Source: Craterostigma plantagineum (taxonomy: Eukaryota; Streptophyta; Magnoliopsida; Lamiales; Linderniaceae). From it: 64,000 nucleotides of DNA. Of the stretch, positions 23,601-36,859 are shown piece by piece. A program made the position numbers and the translations under genes. The DNA lies in assembly GCA_027422505.1 (NCBI GenBank), contig JAPQWV010001375.1, positions 1-64,000 on the forward strand, written 5' to 3'. The notes under the pieces were generated by a model. That model worked only from the letters and a program-made list of their open reading frames with translations, was not told the origin of the DNA and did no database searches. Position 1 is the stretch's first letter. Each line of letters begins with the position of its first letter.

Positions 23601-26600
23601 CCATTTCATCGGCAAGGATACCATTAAGTCTCTTCTCATACATGGTGACAAGCCAATCCAAGCCAATATGCTGATACTCGCGTAAGGGATATTTGAGAAG
23701 AAAAGGAAACTTTGTTCGTACTTTCGTTGTTGAGAAAGTGTTGCCTGTTGGTTGCGCTGACCTGGCTGCAGCTGCCGCATTGGCCATTATATCCTCACTT
23801 AGCATATCTTCTCCCAATTTTCCCAACTTCTCAACTTCATCTGCTTCCGCATCTTCTATTACCGGCCATGCTTCCAGTTGCAGATCATGAGACACTTTGT
23901 CCTTTTTTTGTAGTTCTGAGTTATCTAGTTTCAGCGAACGCATGGACTCATCAGAATCAGAATCAGAAGTACCAGCAGATTCTGAATCAGCTTCCATGTC
24001 TTCGTCAGCATCACAACCCTAAACATGACCAGAATAATCAGCCCCTTAAGTCTATTCAAACAAGGATAAAAAATCCATTCTGGAAGCATACCTCCTGATA
24101 CCTTGCAATCAGCTCCTCTATAGGGATTTCACTTTCCTTATGCAGCTGTGCAATCTGGAGTGTTAATGACAATGACCGTAGGGTCAAAACAAGAGATATC
24201 AGTTATGCATACAAAAATAACCTACTTGCACCTCCGCTAGAACCCACTGAAATACAGAATGAAAGTTGCTGATGCATATATAATTACCTCATCAACATTG
24301 TTGTTGGGCTCTAACTCTGCTAGTTCTTCCTCTTCTATAAGAGTCGTCTCGTCATCCTGAACTCAAAGAACCAATTACAACATTAAGCTACAAAAAATGT
24401 TTCCAACTAAAAAACAAAAACAAATATGGCCATATAATTTATATGGAAGATGATGGCAACACATACAAATTACATAACAGCTATACGGGAGAATGGTGCC
24501 CCAAAATGAGATTGTCATTGAAGGTGAGCATAACTCAATCAGTTGTACAAAAACCAGCGCACCGAAGGCGCGATTAAAGCATGAGGTGCGCCTACGTATT
24601 TCAGGGGCATTACTCAAGTGCTCCAAGGCATGCCGTTTAGGAATATGACCAAATCACAAATATCTTGTACCAATGCAATCAGACTCCAATTCCAAAAAGA
24701 AAAAAGAAAAGCAGCAAAAAAATTCATCATCGACCAAATACTCACCATATTCTGATCCTTTTCCTCCCCGGCAGAAAACTCAAAATCATCATCTTCCTAC
24801 AGGGAAGTGACAGTTAATGACGGAGCAAACAAAAACTCTAGCCGATGCATAAAACATAAAGGGCATAAATAAAGCAACAAGAATCAGATGATACAATACG
24901 AAAATCAACAATAGAAAGACATATGATGACAGGATGCACAATCCAATAAAGCCACAAAATGCTAAACGGAATAAAGATTATAGGCACAATAGTGGAAGGA
25001 CAAACAGAAATATAAATCACAGCACAACTAGAGATGGTTACCAGACCAGAAAATCAGGACTCAGTTCAGAACCAGTTTGGTATAGTCCGGTCCTAAACCC
25101 GAAAAAGTTCCTAACAGATAGAATCAATCCAGGAAAAAGAAATCCACTATGACATTGCTTATGGTTTAAAGAGGACTACGAACTGAAAAAAACTAGAAAA
25201 AGGGTCAACTGACTGGAACCGGTTCCCAAAGTTCGGATCCTGATCGGTAGGATTCAGTCAAACCGGCAGACACGGCCAAGTGGAATCCAGGATTTTGTTG
25301 CAAAGAGAGACTCAGTAGATGAATTTCAAAATTAAAATATGAACCATATGCTGAATGCATACATAACAACGTGCAACTCATCTTCACAATTTCCAACTCA
25401 TAATCTTACTTCTTCACTGAACCCATGCGATATTTGTCTCTTGTCCAACTCAATAAGCTCTTTTAAGACAATCTGATCTGTCTCAGAATGTGTACTGATG
25501 TTTTCGGAAACAGAGAAAACACCATTACTTTTAGCCTACAAAAAACAAAGAATATTATGTCGAGTATGAGACACCATCATCAATAATATGCATAAACACA
25601 TACAACTTACACAACAGCGATCAGACTTCGCATTCGAGCTGTTATATTTGGTACACTCTTTTCCTGAAGGAAATTGGACATAAGTCAGAGACACTGACGA
25701 ATACGGCAGAATGATACAGAATAACAACAGTGGCTACCATTCTCTTCTCCAACTCCACGTATAACAAGCACATCGTCATCCTTGCCCAATCTCTTTTCTC
25801 TGCTGACTGAGAAACCAAGAGCCAAATGTAAATTCCTATATCAAATCACCAATAGAGATCAAGAGAAAATAATCTGTTTCTACAACTGATTTGCAACTAA
25901 AACAGATATCTATCATCAATTCTCAGAGAAAATTGACATGAATACCTAAAAGGTTTCACAACATTTACAAGTTACAACAAAACTAATCATTGCATCTATG
26001 TGCAGATTATATTCTCTTCCATGTGGGAAAAACAGATATGAGTAGATGAAAAGTAGCATCAATCTGCTTTAGTTACATAAATCTTCCAAGAAAAGAAATA
26101 ACCTTTCAAAAACGTGATTTCCAATGGAAACATCTTTCCAACCAATGTTTTTGTGCATACTATGACAAACTAAAGCCAAGAAGTATGGGTGTGCGCAAAT
26201 GCATGACTAAACTAATATTTCTCACACCTAAATGAGAAAAATGGTGAACATCTCCAAGAATTGCGCAGCAATACCATTTAGTGAAACCAATAGGCATAAC
26301 CACAATCTGTGTATTGGCCCTTCATTATGCGAATTTATATATATTAACAGGAATATTAATGATATAAACATTGCCTGCAAATGGACTAGTACACATTCGC
26401 CAAAAACATTATTCTATGGTAGATCAATAGCGGCTTATAATAACATACCTTCTTGTGCAGCGTAGCGTTTCAGTATCTCTTCCAGAGGCAGATCAATTTC
26501 ACTACGCAAAGCTTCCAGTTCTTCATTCCTCTCTTCTTTCGTGATGTGAGCTTCATCTTCTTCAACAGTACGCTCGTCATCTTCCTAAAATAAATAGAGA

Positions 26601-28456
26601 TTCTGTAAGAGTAAAGGCAAATAACTAAGAGTAGCAGAAACATTCAAACAATTGTGAATAGTGCTTCGTCAAACAAGAAAACACTGTACTGACTTTCACA
26701 AATAAGCTTCAAATTGCAATATTTTTCCACAAGTTCACGTAAAATGACTAAGAAAAGAACTTACATAGACCAGATAGTTCAAACAAATTCAGCGTAAATC
26801 ATTGGCACAAACAAGAAAAAATGACTGAGGCAGCCACATTATTCAATCCACTATGAGATGCGATCACAACGTTGGGCCACTTATTTGGATGTCAACATGA
26901 TGTGTGAAACAAAATAATAGACAAACAAGAAACTGCAATTTTGTAAGAGTTGATATTTCCTAGACCTGAAAATTCACGAAACAGGATATTTCAAATGCAA
27001 GCCGCAAGGAGATATAAAACTTACCGATTCATCATCAGACTTCAAATCGAAGTCTTCGTCTGCATCTGGTACATTTGCCTGGGACCCTAGAGTCAAACAG
27101 CATAAGTAAGAACCAGATAAGGATACAAATAAACAAAACAAAATAAGGAGATAACAGTAATAACACCAGAGTGAGTCAGATTCGGATGTTTTATTACCAT
27201 CCTCGACTTTTTCCCATTGGATGGTGAGTTGCTTTTGAGAAGAGCAAGCATTTGTTGATCTGAAAGGAGTAGGAGATCCTACTAGGTTCTCTGCCAGCAT
27301 TGATGAATACCTAAAAGGATATCATGGAACAGTTGCCTTAAGATATATAAAATATGACTCTTTTAAGATGTGGATACTCACAAACAAGACAATAGCAAGA
27401 ATTAAAAATTTACTATGGTTAAAGTTTTATTATAATTGGATAAGGCCCATATAATGAGAAAATATTGCTACCTTTCTGTTTGCCCAAGAAGGAACTCAAG
27501 CTGTTTATCAAGTGCTTTCTTCTTCTTCTCATCAAGCTCTAGCTGATGCTTGTAAAGTACCTGAAACCCATGAAAATAACAGCTAAGTAAGGAACCTCAG
27601 TCGCAAATTTATCAGGGAAATAGTCAAGTTGACTTGCCAACTTCTCTATTTTCGCCCAAAATTTCTTCACATCTTTGGAAATATTGAGCGCAACTTTCCT
27701 TAACCTATGTTCCTCTTCCTGGTCATTCCATAGATAGTCATTAACAATAACAGAACTGTAAGCTTCGTTGGTGAAACAAGTGATATTATCACCGTGACCA
27801 AAACTTCACAATTTTGATGTTTCTTAACAGAGTTTCTAGCAAATATAGTTGACAAAACAACAAAACCTTTAATCTTTTCTCCCCTCTGGTTGCCTGATCC
27901 AAAAATCCTTTGCTTGCCCTTATAGCAACTTTCTTTGCCTGCGCCAGTTTCCATTTCCTCTCCGACTCGAAGTCCTGAAGTCATAAATAATGTCAAGAAA
28001 GATAGGCTCATCACAAATGAAAATCGAGTTGAAATAATCATAATATGTTACCTTTGATAACCAGATCATTTCCTCCAAAACATGATCCCAATGGGTTTTA
28101 GGACGCCAAGGTTCTTTTGGTGCTTCCAGTGCCTAAATTTTTAATATTTGTTCATAGCACAACATAAAAGATAAAACATTTTGCATGTAAGATGTAACAT
28201 TGAGATTCGGTTTTTCTTCTCCGCAGCTGCAAATTTAAATGAAATGACAATCTCCACACATAGTTGATCACCTAAAACTATTACCAACTTAGAAGATTTG
28301 AGCCTTCGTATGTGTCTAATGGTAAAAAAACACCAACATTCATAACATCAGCAATAAGATAGTTAGCAAAACATCTATAGCAGTTTGCATCCCCACCTTT
28401 TGTCGCTTGGCCCTCGCTTCATGGTCAAGTTTTGACCTCGGACCCTTGGAGGCCAT
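17643..28456 (-). CDS. PIE1: SWR1-complex chromatin-remodelling ATPase PIE1
   Basis: I reconstruct 20 coding exons: 28397-28456, 28052-28132, 27867-27974, 27638-27718, 27472-27560, 27198-27310, 27025-27086, 26449-26584, 25738-25806, 25611-25663, 25410-25535, 24746-24796, 24288-24356, 24092-24154, 20925-24018, 20606-20670, 20415-20485, 19130-19901, 18428-18945 and 17643-18021. They total 6060 nt (2019 residues) with every phase consistent. The N-terminal HSA domain (EPWRPKTHWDHVLEEMIWL) lies at residues 21-110, followed by long acidic stretches. The SNF2 ATPase has DEMGLGKT at 524-531 and DEAH at 627-630. Its C-terminal lobe (about 1050-1150) has RSGGVGINLVGADTVI and QDRCHRIGQ. An ATPase insertion typical of Swr1/INO80 separates the lobes. 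A SANT-like segment (WSPHEDAVLCAAVHEYGPNW) lies near residue 1640. PIE1 deposits H2A.Z in nucleosomes and supports FLC expression and many responses. One intron (after 27638) uses a GC donor. Confidence 0.96.
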
Positions 28457-30630
28457 GGTAAAATCAAGATTTCTGTATCATATTTTAGAACTATACAACA
28501 AAGAGAATAATCAGAAATTGAGCTATCTGCGTAAAACACCCGAAGAAAATAAGCTACAGTAAACAACAAAGCTCAATTTTGAAACTTCATTTAAAAGATA
28601 TAACTTTATATATTAAGACAACAAAGATAGTACGCTAAGGCAAGCCAATCGCACTTGCTGATGATATGTTTTTAGTCAAGAGTATGAGACTTGTAAAAAT
28701 TTATATAGATTAGTAAAGTAACGCAGCAAATGTTAGAATGTATTCTTTAATACAGATTAGGGAGATAATCAGTGAGTAGAAACTGCAAAACAAATAAATA
28801 AATAAATAAATCTGTCGACAAACACTACTTACTCGTATCATATAAATAACTTAAGACAATTTGGGGAATATCATGCATGGATCTAGCTCGAACATACGTA
28901 AGTAAAACATAAGCATGCTGTAAAGCAAAGTTTTTCTTGAGTGATCGAAGGTTATATAACGACAAGTCTACACGTACAGCAAACCAGTTACCATAGATTG
29001 TGTAATTAGCACACATAAAATAAATAGTCCCAAATCCAACAAGCAATCGACAAGCTTCAACAACGTGAATAACATAGTCTCCATATTTCTGTCAAATTGT
29101 ATCATCCCTGAATGGTATAAAACAACGACTTTTCTCTCAACTTAAATTGAAGAGAGCATATTAAGTTTACCTTAAACCTCTTACCCAGAACAATATTCAT
29201 AAGCAGAAAGTAACAAGGATCTCAAATAGAAAAGAATTTCCATTATACAGCAACTATAGGTCATAAGTGACGTTCTGCATTAACAATAGAAAGAAATCAA
29301 CACATTGCAACGAGTGTATTAGTAACATGTTAATCTCAACTAAGATTATGCTAACAATATCTAAGTAGTACTACTTCAGTAAACTGTGATTTTCAACTTT
29401 TCCAGTTATGTATGAACGTAAAATTGCTATAACTTTGCAAGAGATTCCATCTTCATATGAATGCAAAACGTACTGAAGATTTCTATAAGAAGAAATAGCA
29501 TCAAGTCGAACGAAATAACAAAGTACATGTAGAATAAATAACACATATCAATGATTTCCTATTCTTAAGTTCTATCGTTTCTCCACTTCCGAAATCCAAA
29601 TAGTATAGCCAAAGCCTATTTCGCAAATACAATAACACCAAAATCCGTTTGAACTCGGCAACAAAAGGAAGCTATATAATAAAAGACAAACCATACGGTT
29701 CAGGGTCAGTTCAAACATTGCATGCACACAGTTTGCTGGTAAACTAAAAATAGATAAAAGAAACACAAAGACACTCCAGCACAAGTAAACAAACAGCGCA
29801 ACCTCGGAAAACACACCAAAAATGAGCCACAGTCGTCGAAATGTGCCAGCAAACAAAAATAAACAACCAGAAAACTTCAAGAGCAATGAAAAGCAACAAG
29901 AACTCACGACTAAAACCGTTCCCGCTGGTACAGCAGAAATGGGTACTGCTGTACAATATACGGAATTTGAAGATCTCAAGAACGTCAATGTTATCTACGG
30001 ATAGCGCGAGAAGAAGCACGAAAAACAATTAGGGTTTATTAGTATCGAATCGAGTCCCAGATCTGGATGAAATAAGTAAAACAGAACGTGTATGTATCGA
30101 TCTTAATCGGCGTGAAAATTTATATCGGACAGAGAACAGTGATAGACGATTTTCAATTATTTTAATAAATAAATGGATCGTACAAGAATGGAGGAAGAAG
30201 AAGATGAAAGAGTTGGTTGTTCTTAGAAGAGGCTTCTTTTCATGGATATGGGGAGGACCGAGGACGAACGGAAATGGATTCGCTCACGGAATGATGATAT
30301 GGGCTATTCGAATTAGTTGAATTGGTATTGTTAATGGGCCTTGGCTTGTTATTATTGAATTATCTAGTACGAGCTTCTGTTAAGGAAAATAAACTGACGT
30401 GCAATTTAAGGTACATACTCTTTTGAAATACTCTTTTATTTGCAGTGCAACTTGCAAGTGTTACAACAAAAACAACACAAGCTGCTGAGAGCGCGATAGC
30501 ATGATAATTTTCTTCCAAGTTGTATTGCACGTTTTACTAATTGCCATATCTTTCTACACAAACAACACCAGCTGCTGCATATCACGACAGCAGTCCAAGA
30601 ATAAATTTACAGTAGTCGTCAGTCAATCAA
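28457..30630. other. 5' region of PIE1 and spacer to the MATE gene
   Basis: The PIE1 leader is likely within about 30000-30240 (minus strand, TC-rich) and may carry a 5' UTR intron reaching the ATG. I see no independent conserved coding segment; the short open frames here look like chance. Confidence 0.4.
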
Positions 30631-31579
30631 TCAATCTCGAAGGAAGCTCCACGGCCCCGTTCTACTCCATATTCTGCAAATATAAAATAAACATTTTAAG
30701 AAGATGTTTGAACCATACCACAAGTCATGCCATGATGGCCTTTGGTTCTCCCTATATCTCTCATTGAAGAAGAAGAAGAAGAAGATTCATCAGTACCTCA
30801 TGAATCCAGCAAGTGCTCGCAGAAACATAAAGATGGAAAGTGCAAGCCATAAGCCTACAAAACCGTGGCTCGCGGACAGCAAGAACAAGCATGTGATACT
30901 TATCAACGCAATTGAGACCTGTATAGTTAATGACAGTTGAAAACACATGCAATGCATCAGATGCATGAGACTTGAAAGCACTTAAACACACACAAATGTT
31001 AAACAGACTTGCCATGGAGTAGGCTGAGTATGCAAAGTCCGATGCACCATAGTTCAATCCATCGAAAACAAAAGCTAAGGAATTTACCGGTTGGGTCAAT
31101 GCTACGAACTGTAACAGCAGAGAAAAACCATCAGCCTCGATTCGATTCTATAAATACAGTCCCTTTCTTTCTTTTCTTTCATTATTTACCGGGATGCCTA
31201 ATTGTAAGAAACGGAGAACGCTTGTATCATTTGTGAAGGCATGCGACGAGAATTGCAATATACTCGCCACAACTACACCAAGAATCAGACCAAGAACCAA
31301 GCTCAACTGCAACATGATATGATTACTAGTTAGTTTAGTTATTATTATCAAAATATAGCAAGACTTCTAGTTTGTTTTTCTTATTACAAGTCCATTTACT
31401 GTTGCCGAGGTAAATGTCCCCATACCTGTAATATGCGAGCTGAAGTAGAAATGACCTTCTCGTAGTCGTTTCTTGCGAAAGCATTAGCCAGAATCGCCTA
31501 TACGAAAATTTTTTACCACCAGGACAATGCAGTCAGCTGTTAGCTGCGGCACTATTTAATTAAAAACAAGAGAAGTGCC

Positions 31580-31615
<36 letters not shown>

Positions 31616-33308
31616 TTACTTGTCCAGCCACTGCCAATCCATCGGCAAGCAACGAAGTTGCGAGCCAAACCTGTAAGCAGATTTGAAAGGCGGCCATAGT
31701 TGTTGATCCGAGTTTTGCAGCCATGGAAGCCGCTAAAGTCACACATAGTGTCGCAGCTATTACTCTGAAGAGTAGCAATAGTCCTGTCATAAAAGATTCT
31801 ATTAGTCTAAGAAAAATTAAGCCGCGACAATTGATAGTTGGATATCAAGGCAGCAACTTGGTAGATTCTACCATTCTGGAGAAAGCGCGAAAGTTGAAGG
31901 TCTTTGATGGATGGAGGTAATAGGTGTACTTTCTCCATTAACCTCCATATCATTATTACAGAAATCAAGTACCTGAAGAAGATAACCACATAATCCATTA
32001 CTAGATTATATGATAAAAGGTGATTTGGATATGAAATGACGACACTATTCGACACTGGATATAGTTATCACAAGTCTTACTGAGACATGACATGGGCGAT
32101 TGCTGCACCGCTCACCCCCATTCGGAATGTGAAGATGAATATAGGATCCAATATGATATTAGCTACATCTCCAATCACTAAACACATAGCAGAAAAAAGA
32201 ACATGCTGACTAATGGCCGGACTTCTCAATTGAATGGTGATGATGTGTCAGGCTTAGCTTACTTGTTGCATATAGAGGTGTTTTTGTATCCTTAAACCCT
32301 CGAAAAACTCCTTGCATTGCCAATGAGAGAAGTACTGCTGGAGCGCCAAGCGACCTTAACACCAAGTACTTCATTGCTGGTTTTAGCATAGGAGAATCCT
32401 GCAAGTTAGGCATATACCACTCTAATCTATTCTTATGTCATTTTTGTTTTTTATTTTGTGAAAAGAAAAGGCGGGTTACAGCTTTCACGCCCATATAACC
32501 AAGAATGGGCCTTGCCCCAAAAATAAGAAGCACAGCCTGGATGATGCCAAGGATGCTGCCAATTAGTAGTGCTGATGAAGCTGATGATATGCATCTTTTC
32601 TTTGGCGTTCCAGCATCTGCATAATCTACAACAAAACTCACGGAGAGGATAAAGCTCATTAAGGTTATATGCCAACAAAAAACACTTTTTTTGCAACATT
32701 ATGGAGAGGAGAGGAGAGAATAAAGCTACTACTATTACATGTTTTTGGTATCAATTCTTGCTTCTCAGCATCTGGTTCTGCTAGTTTCTTTTCGACAATC
32801 TCAATTTCAATCCCTTTAGCATCTTCTTCGGCAACAAATGAAGTTGTCAAACTAACTAGGGGAAATATTGCGATTTTGGACGCTTGATTAATAATGGCGA
32901 TAGCAATGCCCACGGCAGCAAGCTCCACAGGGCCTATGTGACCGATGAATGCAGTATCGACGAGAGAAGCGATGGGGTCTGCTGTTAGAGCCAATGCTGC
33001 AGGTATTGAAATTTGAGCTATCTCCAGTCCCAAGTCATCTTTCTTGAAAATACCCCTGTCTCAAGCATAGCCATATTAGAAATATCTCCCCAAGTTATAA
33101 CTTTCATCCGTTTAACAACTTGTTAAGATATTACATAAACACAGGAAACTGCTGCTTCCATGGATAATTCTGTCTACCAACCACAAAGCAAAGACCGGGC
33201 AGTACTAAGAAGTATCATATGATCAAATAAATGTCATTCAAGGACTCCAACAAAATGAAAATACTACCTTGGGCTTTTTAACAAACCCCACAACGAATGG
33301 CTGGCCAT
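30631..33308 (-). CDS. MATE-family transporter, FRD3/DTX42-43 type
   Basis: Twelve exons: 33268-33308, 32739-33055, 32480-32625, 32263-32398, 32081-32177, 31872-31972, 31620-31783, 31426-31497, 31190-31306, 31013-31108, 30797-30918 and 30631-30673. They sum to 1452 nt (483 residues) with consistent phases. Early segments LGLEIAQISIPAALALTADP and ASLVDTAFIGHIGPVELAAV are signatures of the FRD3/DTX42-43 group. The end GPWSFLRD also fits. Members of this group export citrate for iron loading of xylem or for aluminium tolerance; the exact substrate is inferred. The chosen start gives a short 14-residue first exon. The intron after exon 10 has a GC donor (CCATG followed by GCAAGT). An intron holds a (TA)n tract. 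Confidence 0.92.
31582..31614. repeat. (TA)n microsatellite in a MATE intron
   Basis: About 16 TA dinucleotides lie next to the exon boundary at 31620. It is likely to vary in length between individuals. Confidence 0.85.
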
Positions 33309-34293
33309 ATTCGCGCCACTCGAGATCACCGGGCATAGGAGACGTTGATCAGATCACCCACCCCACCCGAAAAAGGCTTATATAGATACGAAAGGCAAGA
33401 TGGGAAGCTGACGAAAAAGTCAAAGAACGAGTGCAGTGCAGTAGTATTTAATGAATATGGAGAAAATAACTTAAATAATTACAGATACAATGGAACAAGC
33501 ATCAACTTGTTGATTGCGCTATATATCTGCTCCGTGAGCCATAAATCATAAGGCATCCATCCTTTCTATTACATGGAAAGAGACGAGAGGAATTGTCCCA
33601 AATGGAGTGCAACCAACCAAACAGGTTATATTGACCATGGCAACGGCCCACATAAGCCTCCCTCAGTTACTGCAGGGCTGGATAATTAGTTGACACAACC
33701 AAGTTGACAGTTGACGCGCATGACTAATATAAACAGAAAGAAAGAAGGAAAGAAAGGAGAACAATAAGAGGCGCTTATAATAAACAAAGATAAAGCTAAG
33801 AGAATAATATTATATGAAATAACAATCGCAGGACATTCCAGTTTTATCACAATCGCGGTTTGTGTTTGTGGTGGGTAAGGAATGCGGAATTAGGACCGCC
33901 AATCTTCTCCTATTGCATAAATTTCAGTTGCAGCAAAGCAATTATACTGAAATAACAATCATAGAGAACACAGGTTCCATCGAACAGATTCGATTGGGCC
34001 GTTGAAACATTAAAAATAAAAGAAATGTATATTCCCTTGCGGCCCGATTCGTAGTGTTGTTTCTATGGCCCGTTCAAGACAACTTGCATGGAATTGAACT
34101 GAATGTCATGACGCCGTCACGCGTGCTGACTGCTGAGTGAGGACGAGGAGCTCCATCATAATTTTTATTTTTACCAACACTAACAGAGACGAGTAGAAAT
34201 ATATATAATATAATTTGTGTATGTCCATCTATTTCTTTAACATGCATGCAATAATAATTTACGATTCAGCAGTTATTGCGTATCATGAGAGAG
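33309..34293. other. Intergenic, upstream of the MATE gene
   Basis: This should contain the MATE promoter and leader. No coding segment or transposon ends were recognised until the target duplication at 34294. Confidence 0.45.
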
Positions 34294-34298
34294 ATCAT

Positions 34299-34473
34299 TG
34301 TTAGAAAATAAAATTGTATTAATATAAGGGTAGTGACTGTAATTAGTATATAAGCCATTAGAGTATAAACTCTGTATACACTGTAATTGTATCAGTAACC
34401 CTTTTTCACGATTGATTTTTCAATTCAAGATAATATCCTTTTGTCTTCTTCGATCAATTCTATATTCCTAACA
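34299..34473 (+). repeat. Left LTR of element C
   Basis: 175 bp, TG...CA ends, same sequence as 36112-36286. Confidence 0.95.
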
Positions 34474-34564
34474 TGGTATCAGAGACATCGAGATCATAAA
34501 TCCAACCAAATTGATCATATCGATTACCGATTCTAGGTCACGCAATTAATAGGAATCCGCTGCG

Positions 34565-35155
34565 ATGAAGATTAAAAATGATGAATCAGTGAAGAGCGAA
34601 GAGTTGAATCAAGATTCCAAGAAGACATCTCAGTTCGCCTCAATTGATTTTCAAAATCCGATGTACCTACATCCCACAGACACTCCTAACCTCGATCTTG
34701 TTACAGAGGTACTACGCGGAAGAGAAAATTACAAGCCAGAAGTGAATAATAAATTTCAGCCGTCTATTGGAGTCTCAACCCCTCAATTCACACCTCAACA
34801 ATATCAAGCTGCAGGAACAATAGCGGCTTCAGCCAATCAAGCAGGTATTAGGGAAGGTATATCTAATCCTAAACCTAAATTTGATGGCGAGTGGATTATT
34901 GATACGGGCGCTAATCAACATATGATATCAGACGTGGGATTATATGATGAATATAACATGAGTTCTTTGCATGATGCCACTGTCAAACTGCCCAATGGAA
35001 TATTGAGTAGTGCCATGTTCTCTGGTTCAGTAACACTAGGAGAAAATCTGAAGCTTTTCAATGTGTTATATGTGCCTTCCTTCAAGCATAACCTTCTGTC
35101 TGTATCTAAACTGGCTAACCATGATGGTATGTGTGTTATCTTTTATCCTGATTAA
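34565..35155 (+). pseudogene. Shortened gag-protease frame of element C
   Basis: The frame runs 196 codons. It contains a gag fragment (VLRGRENY), then jumps to a later segment, and ends with the copia protease motif GEWIIDTGANQHM and the LLSVSKLA segment. Compared with full-length copia elements, the gag middle, the zinc knuckle and everything after the protease are missing. Confidence 0.8.
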
Positions 35156-36104
35156 TGAGACCAAATGCTATTTGAATAACACTTTTCATATGAAGGATCT
35201 AGGAATGCTAAAATACTTCTTAGGTATTGAGGTGTCAAGGTCTAAGCATGGAATTGTGTTGAACCAGAGAAAGTATGCGCTGGAACTACTTGCTGAAACT
35301 GGTATGATGGGCAGCAAGCCACTTGCAATTCCAGTTGATCAGAACCTAAAGCTGTCAGGTGGTAAAACAGGGAGTACTTCTAACCCTTCAGACACAGATT
35401 TAGATCCTCTTATTGATTCTGTGACTGAATATCAGAAGATAGTAGGGAAACTTATATATTTATGCTTGACACGGCCAGACTTATGTTATTCTGTCCAAAT
35501 TCTATCTCAGTTCATGCACAGCCCTAGAAAATCACATCTGGATACCATGTATAGAATCCTAAGATACATCAAAGGAAAACCAGCACTTGGCATATTTTTT
35601 AAAGCTGATAATAATACGTGTTTAAAGGCATTTTGCGATGCAGATTGGGCCTCATGTCCGATGACAAGAAGGTCACTAACGGGATACGCTGTGTTCCTTG
35701 GAGACTCACTAATTTCATGGAAGACCAAGAAACAAGCTACCGTGTCGAGAAGCTCGGCGGAAGCAGAGTACCGGGCAATGGCAATGGTCACGGCCGAGAT
35801 CATTTGGATAAAGAGCTTAATGAAGGACCTGGGAGTGATTAATAAGAGGCCAATAACTATATTTTCTGACAGCAAATCAGCATTACAAATCGCGGCAAAT
35901 CCAGTTTTTCACGAGAAAACTAAGCACATTGAGGTGGATTGTCATTTTGTTAGAGACAAGATACTTGAGGGAGTCATTGAAACAACCTACATATCATCAA
36001 AGGAGCAACCGGCGGACTTGTTAACAAAGGCGCTGGGAAAGTCACAATTTGATTATCTCTTATACAAGTTTGGTGTTCTAGACTTATTTGAACATCAAAC
36101 TTGA
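35156..36104 (+). pseudogene. C-terminal RT / RNase H remnant of element C
   Basis: The open frame in this second part begins with FHMKDLGMLKYFLGIEVSR, past the RT catalytic site. It runs through RNase H (CDADWASCPMTRRSLTGY, SSAEAEYRAMA) to a stop at 36104. No YVDD-type RT catalytic motif is present. Confidence 0.85.
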
Positions 36105-36111
36105 GGGGGAG

Positions 36112-36286
36112 TGTTAGAAAATAAAATTGTATTAATATAAGGGTAGTGACTGTAATTAGTATATAAGCCATTAGAGTATAAACTCTGTATACACTGTAAT
36201 TGTATCAGTAACCCTTTTTCACGATTGATTTTTCAATTCAAGATAATATCCTTTTGTCTTCTTCGATCAATTCTATATTCCTAACA
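36112..36286 (+). repeat. Right LTR of element C
   Basis: 175 bp, same sequence as the left LTR; followed by ATCAT, the second copy of the target duplication. Confidence 0.95.
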
Positions 36287-36291
36287 ATCAT

Positions 36292-36859
36292 CGACGTGAG
36301 TTTGAGAAATTGAATAGATCGATGCACGTGAACTTATTTAATTATTCGCAGGAACACTAATGTGAAATGTCCAACACTAAGCTAGCTAGAGAAGAGACGA
36401 TATAATATATGTTATTTTTATGAAAGTAAGTATTCTACTCGATTTGATTTTTTTGTACCTATTTAATAATGCTCATGGAAGTTATGTCGACGCATTTAAC
36501 CAGAAGGGTACGAGTAGTCCGACCCAACATTGTGTATATATAACTTTATGTGCGTAACAAAACTTCTCACGTGTTACGTTAGCATGGAGCTGCTGCTTAT
36601 ATTGCGGCATTTTATTGATGAGATGAATTTCTAAAACATATATAATAGATATAGCCAAATATATTGGCTCTAGTTGGTGTAGTAACCAACTATTACTAAG
36701 CGCGAGCTCAAGGGTCACATGCTGGCTTCATGAACCCTGTTTCCAAACGTGAAGGCATTTATTTAAGCCCCTACTATACATAACCTGCGCCAGTGTTCAT
36801 TTCATGCTCATCTTTTGCAGAAAACCAATACTCACACAATACATATATATTTCATTCTT
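36292..36859. promoter_or_regulatory. Upstream region of the DREB2F-like gene
   Basis: 568 bp separate the copia insertion from the start codon. A TATA-like TTATTTAAG lies near 36760, about 100 bp before the ATG. No other clear element was recognised. Confidence 0.35.

Larger units (their letters stand above)
34299..36286 (+). mobile_element. Short Ty1/copia element with internal deletion (element C)
   Basis: LTRs of 175 bp lie at 34299-34473 and 36112-36286 (TGTTAG...CTAACA) and look identical by eye. The target duplication is ATCAT at 34294-34298 and 36287-36291. A primer site TGGTATCAGAGA follows the left LTR directly, and a polypurine tract (GAGGGGGAG) precedes the right LTR. The interior keeps a shortened gag/protease frame and the C-terminal RT/RNase H part, but integrase and most of RT are gone. 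At 2.0 kb this is a non-autonomous derivative. Confidence 0.93.

Noticed and set aside
20735..24098. Plus-strand open frames opposite PIE1
   Set aside because: All are antisense shadows of the long ATPase exon and have no homology.
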